NCBI GenBank assembly: GCA_028386065.3
Contig: JAKUCV010004479.1
Coordinates: 62,001-126,000, forward strand
DNA: 64,000 nucleotides
Origin: Turnera subulata
Lineage: Eukaryota > Streptophyta > Magnoliopsida > Malpighiales > Passifloraceae
Direction of reading: 5' to 3'
Shown here: piece after piece, positions 56,202-64,000 of the stretch
Layout of the letters: each line of letters opens with the position of its first letter
Numbering within the stretch: position 1 is the stretch's first letter
Made by a program: the position numbers and the translations under genes
The notes under the pieces: generated by a model
Database searches by the model: none
The model's input: only the letters and a program-made list of their open reading frames with translations
Told to the model about the DNA's origin: nothing

Positions 56202-59200
56202 ATGGATCCGGTTGGAGGGAATCATCATGCTGGAGTTCACCTAGATGACGATCAGGTATTAGTGGATCAACCGTAGCAAGTTGCGGGAGGTCCGAAACAT
56301 CCTTCGATTGTTCCTTTGGGAGACCCTACGCAGATGTTAAACATGGTAACTCAGATTCTGTGAAGGCAAGATGCCAGAGATGCTCGTATCGATGCTATGG
56401 AAGCTCGGGAATAGGAAAACCAGGGACCAGTAGAGGATCCAGTGTATACGAAGCTGGAGAAGCTTGGGGCAGAGATTTTCACCAGTGTTACTACACCACA
56501 AGATGCTGATTAGTGGCTCAGACAGAAGAACAGGGTTATGCTGAAACTGACGTGCAGGAATGACAAGTGGGCCAGATATGCTGCTGCTTTGTTTAGAGGA
56601 GATGCCGTTCATTGGTGGGAGTCTACAACCAGGGACCTGTTGACACCTATCATTATGCGTGGAATCAGTTCATGGAGATGTTCCGAAGGAAGTTTGTTTC
56701 TGAGGCGTACCAGGACCAGCTGAGACAAGAGTTTCTGGGACTGCAACAGGGGGCAGAACAGACGGTCAATGAGTATGAAATCAAGTTCAACCGCCTGTCC
56801 ATCTATGTCAGTGAGTTTGTGTCTACTCCGGAGGCCAGATGTAAACATTTCTGGGATGGTCTTCGATCTGGTATCCAGACAGTCATGGGGTGCAAGGTTT
56901 ATGAGACTTACCAGGACATGCTATCAGATGCCTTGAGAGCCGAGATTATCTGGCTGGGCAATGAGAGAGAGCAACAGGAGATCCGTAAGAGGCAAGCTGC
57001 ACAGAGTTCTGGGGGACAGAACAAGAGGTTCCAGACACCAGCGAACCGGTTAGGATATGGACAGAGCCGATTCATGCCAGTGAGTCAGGGACGTGGATGG
57101 AACAATAACACCTACAACAACCGAGGCAGTTCTTGGACTCAGTCTGTAGGGGCTTCGTCTGGGAATACTCTCCCGAGACTTCCTCTATCTCAGGTGAGGT
57201 GCTATGAGTGTAATGAAGTTGGGCACTACCGATATTTTTGTCCCAAGTTGGGAAGATTTGGAGGTACGACACTTGCTCAGACAGTGCAAGCTTCAGTTGC
57301 CAGTATTCCTAGTGGTTCTGGAGTTGGCCGAGGCCGAGGACGTGGAGCTGTTCCTGCTAGAACCCAGTCAGCCATGAATCAGAGTGCAGCAGTGCCGAGA
57401 GCATTTGTGATCACCGCTGAAGAGGATCCAGGGAATGCTGATGTTATAGCAGGTAATTTTACAGTCTTTGGTAGCATTACTTATACTTTGATTGATCCTG
57501 GTGCTACGCATTCATTTGTCACGCAAAGTTTTGCAATACAACATAACTGTATGGAAGAAAGTTTAACTTGTCCAATGAGGGTTAGGTTACCTGCGGGTAT
57601 AGTGGTCAGGTTAACCCATGTGTGCAGAGACGTTTCGCTTTCGTACGACAACGAGGTTTTTCTTGCACGGTTAGTTGTGATGAACGTGGGAGGTTTCGAT
57701 ATCATCTTGGGGATGGATTGGTTGTCCAAGTACTATGGTAAACTATCGAACAAAGGAAGTGTTGCTGACATCCGATGGTGGGCGACAGGTTTTATTGACA
57801 AGTATTGAGAGAGCCGCTGCTACATGTAGTATCTCTGCTAATCAGGATTTCGAAATGAAGCCTCACGGTCCAGATGCCTTGCTGACACACGTCAAAGGCG
57901 AAGAAGTTCAGACTCCAGTTTTGGGGGACATCACAGTTGTGAGGGAGTTTCCAGATGTGTTTCCGGAGGATCTACCAGGATTGCCACCTGATAGGGAAGT
58001 TGAGTACACCAACGATCTAATGTAGGGAGTGACACCTATCTCGGTGGCACCATATCAGATGGCACCGACAGAACTCTAGGAGTTGAAGAAATAGTTAGAT
58101 GAGCTGCCCGAGAAGAGATTTATCAAGCCTAGTACATCACCTTGGGGATCACCCGTTCTCTTTGTTAAGAAGAAAGATGGCAGTTTGCGTATGTGTGTGG
58201 ACTACCGACAGTTGAACAAAGTGACAGTGAAGAACAAGTACTTGCTTCCCAGGATTGACGACCTCTTTGATCAATTACAGGGAGCTACCGTATTTTCCAA
58301 GATTGATCTTTGATCTGCCTACCATCAGGTCAAGATTGCAGGGAAAGACATACCGAAGATAGCCTTCCGTACTCGGTATGGACATTTTTAGTTCACAGTG
58401 GTTCCTTTCGGCTTGACCAATGCACCTGCAGTTTTCATGTGCTTGATGCACTTGGTCGTGAACGAGTTCTTGGACAAGTTTGTGGTAGTCTTCATCGACG
58501 TTATTCTGATAAACTCCAAGAGAAAGGAAGAACATGAAGAGCACCTAAGGGTAGTACTACAGAGGCTGCGAGAGAAACAGTTGTATACCAAGTTCAGTAA
58601 GTGCGAGTTCTGGCTTGAGGAAGTTGCATTCCTTGGACATGTTGTATCCAGCGATGGGATTAAAGTTGACCCTGCCAAAGTAAAAGCTGTTCTAGAATGG
58701 GAGCCACCCAAGACGGTACCCGAAGTCAGAAGTTTTCTTGGCCTTGCAGGATATTACCGGAGATTCATCGAGGGTTTTTCCTTGATAGCCAATCCTATGA
58801 CCAAGCTATTGAGGAAAGATCAAGCCTTTGTATAGAGTGAAGCCTGCCAGAAGAGCTTTGATGAACTGAAGAAGAAGATGACATCAGCACCAGTCTTGAC
58901 AGTACCTAAGCCAGGAGTGTAGTATGTACTGTTTTGTGATGCTTTAGGTCTTGGTTTGGGGGCAATTCTGATGCAAGAAGGCTGACTGATTGCTTATGCT
59001 TCGAGACAGTTGAGGCCACATGAGAAAAATTACTCGACACATGATCTAGAGATGGCTGTAGTGATCCTTGCTTTGAAGATTTGGCGACATTATCTGTTTG
59101 GAGAGAGATGCCGGATTTTCACAGATCATAAGAGTCTCAAGTACATCATGACTTAGAAGGAACTTAACCTACGACAGAGACGTTGGGTTGAGTTGTTGAA

Positions 59201-60830
59201 CGATTATGATTGTACTATTGAGTATCACCCTGGAAAAGCTAATGTTGTAGCAGATGCTTTGAGCCGGAGACAACCAGAAGATACTTTCACGACCTACTCG
59301 GTATCCTCTCTTATCGAGTTAAGGAGGATGGGAGTTGATTTGTTAGTGGACGAGATAGGAGCTTTGTTGACCCATATTGAAGTCAAGTCTAACCTGAGAG
59401 GCTGGATTGTGGAACTACAAGAAGGAGATCCCGACTTGATCAAGCTGAAGGAAGCAGTCCGTAGTGGAAAAGAAGACAAGTTTTACATAGCTGAGGATAA
59501 TGCATTGATGCTGGGGAAACGTCTATGCGTACCCAGAGTTGGTGACCCTCACAGTCAGATTTTGGAAGAAGGACATATGACGCCGTATGCTATGTACCCT
59601 GGAAGCACCAAAATGTATCAGAATTTGAGAAGTCATTTCTGGTGGCCGCGCATGAAGAAAGATGTAGCCGAGTATGTTGCTAAGTGTATCACCTGTCAGC
59701 AGGTAAAAGTTGAGTATCAGGCTCCAGTGAGAAAGTTGAGATCTTTGACAGTACCGGAGTGGAAATGGGAGATGATCACTATGGATTTTGTGGTTGGACT
59801 ACCGTTGACTCGGAGACAGCATGATGCTATCTGGGTTATCATTGACCGACTTACAAAATCAGCTCATTTTCTCCCTAACCGACAGACAGACACCCTAGAC
59901 AAGTTGGTGAGACTGTATGTTGCAGAGATTGTGAGACTACACGGAATCCCTAAGTCCATAGTCTCAGACAGAGATCCGAGATTCACATCACGGTTTTGGA
60001 AGAGCTTGCAAGCAGCTTTGGGTACGAAGTTGAGTTTTTGTACTGCATTTCACCCTCAGACCGACAGACAGTCAGAAAGGACTATTTAGACGGTGGAAAA
60101 CAAGTTAAGGGCTTGTGCTCTTAATTTCAGTGGGATTTGGGATCAGTATTTGCCTTTAGTAGAGTTCGCCTACAACAACAGTTTTCATTCCAGTATCGCC
60201 ATGCCGCCGCTTGAAGCTTTTTACGGAAGGAAGTGCCGAAGTCCAGTATGTTGGGATTAAGAAGGTCTTCGTTTGATTGTGGGACCAAATTTGGTTAAGC
60301 AGACAGTTGATAAGATTCAAGTAGTTAAGCAGAGTATGAGAGCGGCTCAGGACCGACAGAAGAGTTATGCTGATAAACATCGTCGTCAGATGGAGTACTA
60401 AGTGGGAGAAAGAGTTTTCCTCCGAGTTACGCCTTGGAAGGGTGATATCAGATTCGGGAAAAGAGGGAAGCTGAGTCCTAGGTACATCGGGCCGTATGAG
60501 ATCGTGGAAAGGGTTGGACCCTTGGCGTACAGATTGTCCTTACCAGAAGAGTTGTCACGGATTCATGATGTGTTCCATGTTTCCATGTTGAGGAGGTACA
60601 GATCATATCCGAGCCATGTGGTTAGTACAACAGATGTTGAGGTATCAGAGGATCTTACGTACATAGAGTTGCCAGAACAGATTCTTGCCCGAGAGGTCAG
60701 ACAGTTGAGAAACCGAGTTATTCCTATGGTAAAGGTTAAGTGGAGCAAGCACTCTGTGAACGAGTCTACATGGGAAGTTGAGGAGTACATGCGTTCTCAA
60801 TATCCGCACCTATTTTCAGCATCAGAGTGA
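56202..60830 (+). pseudogene. Gypsy gag-pol, many stops, RT active site lost
   Basis: Start MDPVGGNHHAGVHLDDDQ at 56202; a frame change near 56620 joins gag (56612-57808; RRKFVSEAYQDQLRQEFLGLQQG; zinc knuckle CYECNEVGHYRYFC). Protease [29 protein letters not shown] from about 57950 ([31 protein letters not shown]). The catalytic motif reads VVFIDVILI, with the second Asp of FIDD replaced by Val. RNase H about 58920-59250; integrase HHCC and core 59193-60089 ([50 protein letters not shown]); chromodomain 60402-60830 (VKVKWSKHSVNESTWEVE, then YMRSQYPHLF). More than a dozen stops, mostly CAG to TAG and CGA to TGA. Confidence 0.94.
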
Positions 60831-60865
60831 ATTTCGGGGACGAAATTCTTTTAAGATGGGAAGGC

Positions 60866-63460
60866 TATAACAGCCCGGGTAATTTTTACGTTTTTACCGG
60901 TACCGTAAAAGTTTTTACACAGTTATTTACCATTAAAATTAATCTTGGGTAATTAATTTATGGTAACTTGTGCATCGGATTCCAAAATCGAGCCCTGCCC
61001 TACGTTCGAGATTTTTCTGTGGATTTTTCGGACCAAAGTTGGAATTTTTTGGGTCCAAGAATCTTCAGAAAAGCCGGGTTTATCCTCGAGTTATGGGACC
61101 AAAAATAAAGTCAAGGGGGTATAATGGTTATTTTCTGGTCTGGACAGACCCGCCTCACATGCTGCATAGTGTTGAGTTTTGCAGTCGCCTTCCACTGTGA
61201 AGCGTATGCGCAGATTGTGCTACCCGTGCCTTACTAGTGTTTTGCCCGTGCTTCACTAGTCTTGCATGCCTTACCTGTGTTTCTTCTGCCTCACCATGCA
61301 CACAGCCTTCATTTTCATCCTCTCTTCTGCAAAGCCTCACTAGCAAACCTCCTACTGCAAAACTCAAACCTGCAAAAAAAAAAGAAAAGGAAAAAAAAAA
61401 CAACACACACACACACAACACCAACCCGTTCCCTTCCTCCTTCTCTTTTTCTTGTTCTTTTTCTTTCTTTTTTTTCTTTCTCCTTTCCCGAGCCATCTCC
61501 CCACCCGTGCCGACCGCCCCACCGACAACAGCACCACCACCTTCGACCACCTGCACCACCTCCCCCTTGCGCCGCCTTCCTCTCCTCCTTCTCCTTCGTC
61601 TCCTTCTCCTCCGCGAGCAGAGCCACCCGCAACCGTCCCCGCCTCCTCCTCTTTCGCACCCGCCGCCGCCGACCCGGAGTTCCTCCCCTCTCCCTCGCTC
61701 GCCTGTGCGCCGCCACCTGTAGTCGCGCCTCACCTCGCGTTCCCATCGCGCCGCTTGCTATTCGTCACCGTTTCGTGCTGCGCCGCCACCGCTGCAAGGT
61801 GAGCCCGTGGTTGAAGATGGTGACCCAGATGTGGGTCACGGGTCGGGTTGACCCGGTTTTGATGGTTGGGTTTTGGCATGCTGGGCTTAACTCGTTTGGG
61901 CTGTGAGTTTAGGCTGTACTAGGCTCGCTGCGTGGGCCTGCCTAGGCTCCATGCAGTGCGTTGGACAACACTGTTTGGGCCCAGTCCAAGCTTTTTTTAA
62001 AAAAAAGAATATAAAAAAATAATAAAATCTGGATATAACATATATTTTTGGGAAATTAAATTATGAAAATATTTTGAAAAAAATAAATATGGAATATAAT
62101 TTTGGAATATGGAAATATTTTGGAAAGTACATACAATGAAAAATAAATATGGAAAGGGTATTATCAAAGTAAGTATTATACCGGAATGATATCCGGGTAT
62201 AAGTATGGTATTATTTTGACACTTGGAAATAAAAGGTGAATTATGATGATAATGGAGAAATAACCCGAGGCAGTAACCGAGACGAGTCAGTATTTATTTT
62301 TTCGGTACACTGTATTAGCATGACATTTGCATATCATCTTATATGTGCATATTATTTGTTTGATATAGGAGTTGATAACGAGCAGATACCTGAGGAACCG
62401 GACTTGGAGTCTGTTGGGCATTTCCAAAATTGATAATCGGCTAAGGTGAGGATGGATAACCTTTGATATGTGCCCGTAATACTGTGTGTGTTTTGTTGTT
62501 TGATTGAACTGCTGAGATGATTATTGTTGGTTGTTTGACTGCTTTGATGTTGTTGTTGTTGTTGATAAACTGTGTTATTGGTTTGTGGATATTGTGTTGA
62601 GATTAATGTTGAACTGATAACTGTGGATAGTGTAGGAAAGGATAATGAGTATTGGAAATGGAATTGGAATTGAATTTGAGATGATGATTTAATTGTCACG
62701 TGGAAAGTAGTGGTACGACTAGATGGTTAGAGGCTAGTTCTGTGGTGTCATGGCCGGTTGGGTTTGGTTAATGGGGATGTTGATCCTGGAGATTTGGATA
62801 TTAGGATGTTGATCCCAGAATGGTTGTTATTGGGATGTTGATCCCGGATTGTGTTTTGGCCTGGCATCCGAAATTAGTTAATAACCAGGTACGACCCTAG
62901 CTTGTCCAATGATAGGGGCCCGGAGATAAAATTGGTTATAGTAATAAATATTCTTTTGGTCTTGGCTCAGTCGTATTTTTGTAGAATCTTTGTGTTGTCT
63001 TTTCCTGTATTTACTTCGAAAGTATTATGGTTGCCTGCATATCTTTGTTTATCCTTGGTCGGTGAGCACTTCGGACTCACCTCTCGCCTGCGGGGTTTCA
63101 TCCTGTAGGTTGAGTTGTTTCGTAGTTCAGGTACGACGTTCGATGGTTGCTGCTTTCTTCTCCACCTGACTCCGGATCCATACCTCCGCTACATGTGCAT
63201 ATAAGTCTTCCGCTGCTGTGTTATATATGTTGCTGTGTTGCTGCTTTCTTATATTGCTTATGATGTTGTTTATACTGGATATGCTGCTGCGTTTGAGCTA
63301 GCGTGTGTGGTTTGAATAATGGTCCCCGAGTGTGGGTGACAGATGTTGTCTTGGTACTTCTGTTGTATATGGATTACTGCGATGTACTGTCTGTTCTATT
63401 GATAAGAATAGTTTCGGCACGTGTTTACTGTATCTGGTAAATACGGGTCGGGGCGCTTCA
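60866..63460 (+). repeat. 3' LTR of gypsy
   Basis: 2,595 bp, starting TATAACAGCCCGGG (TG mutated to TA) and ending GGGCGCTTCA. It lacks the solo LTR found in the 5' copy. Confidence 0.93.
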
Positions 63461-63465
63461 TTTTA

Positions 63466-64000
63466 AGATTTATAATATTTCATAATTTATAGATTCTAAT
63501 ATTTAAAATTTAAAAATAAAGAAATTTTAAGGTTTAAAATTTATAAACTTAAATTTTTATGGTTCATGGATTTAGAATTTATTATTTAATATTTTTAGAA
63601 TTAATGGTTTAATATTTAGGGTTTAAGTTTAGGATTTAGAATTTTAGAATTTAATTTTCTAAGAATAGAGTTCAAAGTTTAAAGTATGTAGATTTAGAGT
63701 TTAAAATTTTTTTAGGTTTATGTAAACTTTAGAGTTTAAAATTTATAAACTTAAAATTTTATGGTTCATAGATTTAGAATTTATTATTTAATATTTTTAC
63801 AATTAGTGGTTTAAGATTTAGGGTCTAAGTTCAGGATTTAGAATTTTAGAATTTAATTTTCTAAGAATAGAGTTCAAAGTTTAAAGTATTTAGAATTAGA
63901 GTTTAAAATTTTTTGAGGTTTATGTAAACTTTAGAGTTTAAAATTTTTCAACTTAGGTTTTCTAGGATTTAAGGATTTACGAGTTTGGTGTTTATAAGTT
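63466..64000. repeat. AT-rich tandem repeat (about 210-bp period)
   Basis: Taa-rich sequence. A unit of about 210 bp starting tttaaaatttataaacttaa (63533 and about 63737) is repeated with few changes and appears to begin a third time near 63940. It is built from shorter nested tttaggatttaga-like motifs. The same sequence type precedes the gypsy (about 51800-51918). No gene. Confidence 0.8.

Larger units (their letters stand above)
51924..63460 (+). mobile_element. Ty3-gypsy chromovirus (Tekay-like), degenerate
   Basis: LTRs 51924-56076 (enlarged by a solo-LTR insertion; 2,588 bp without it) and 60866-63460 (2,595 bp). Perfect TSD TTTTA (51919-51923 and 63461-63465). PBS TTTGTAGCGGAGC at 56079-56091. 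The purine tract region (cggggacgaaattcttttaa, then gatgggaaggc) precedes the 3' LTR, whose first bases read TA instead of TG. Full gag-pol order with a C-terminal chromodomain. It lies in AT-rich repeats 1.2 kb downstream of OSC2 exon 5. Confidence 0.95.

Overview
This is a plant nuclear window, from a eudicot by the look of its genes: a multi-exon oxidosqualene cyclase (OSC) gene sits in a dense, nested landscape of LTR retrotransposons. There are no bacterial features. Host coding sequence is limited to OSC loci. One is a nearly complete gene (exons 2-18, 17-4489, + strand; exon 1 lies off the left edge). The second is the 5' part of a paralogue (exons 2-5, 49594-50742, + strand). The third is an exon-2 fragment on the minus strand, cut in two by a Ty1-copia insertion (22773-22870 and 7267-7300). 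The window is therefore a tandem OSC (triterpene synthase) region expanded and broken by transposons.

Layout: OSC1 (17-4489); AT-rich intergenic DNA (4.5-7.3 kb); a 15.5-kb degenerate Ty1-copia element on the minus strand (7301-22772, TSD CAAGT) containing a 7.6-kb non-autonomous long-LTR element (7671-15262) and a Mutator-like inverted-repeat element (18984-19445, 9-bp TSD); a second, internally deleted Ty1-copia (23387-27192, TSD TCATA); a small TRIM (27901-29000, TSD TAGAG) in or next to the decayed 3' end of a LINE (to about 29795); a 15.4-kb unit (29924-45373, TSD CATAA); a tandem TRIM array (45620-47500) interrupted by a Cassandra element with inverted-repeat ends (45987-47077); an inverted TRIM relative (about 48900-49475); OSC2 exons (49594-50742); an 11.5-kb Ty3-gypsy chromovirus (51924-63460, TSD TTTTA) whose 5' LTR holds a solo LTR of another family (54300-55859, TSD CTTTC); and AT-rich tandem repeats to the right edge.

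The most unusual object is the 29924-45373 unit. Its two terminal LTRs are Cassandra-type (TRIM LTRs carrying a 5S-rRNA-like pol III promoter). Between them lies a Ty3-gypsy gag-pol body with a truncated gypsy 3' LTR, followed by a complete Cassandra internal segment. A perfect 5-bp duplication flanks the whole, so it appears to have integrated as one chimeric retrotransposon. Both chimera junctions fall at a primer-binding site shared by the two families. This fits template switching between co-packaged Cassandra and gypsy RNAs. An 8.9-kb Tekay-like gypsy with a readable polyprotein (33411-42336, TSD GCTCC) later inserted into its pol gene; that element contains a 951-bp assembly gap.

A second window-wide signal is the primer-binding site itself. 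About ten elements of unrelated families use TTGGTAGCGGAGC or close variants instead of the usual plant initiator-Met PBS TGGTATCAGAGC. The two differences correspond to two compensated base pairs in the tRNA acceptor stem, suggesting a diverged initiator tRNA-Met in this host lineage.
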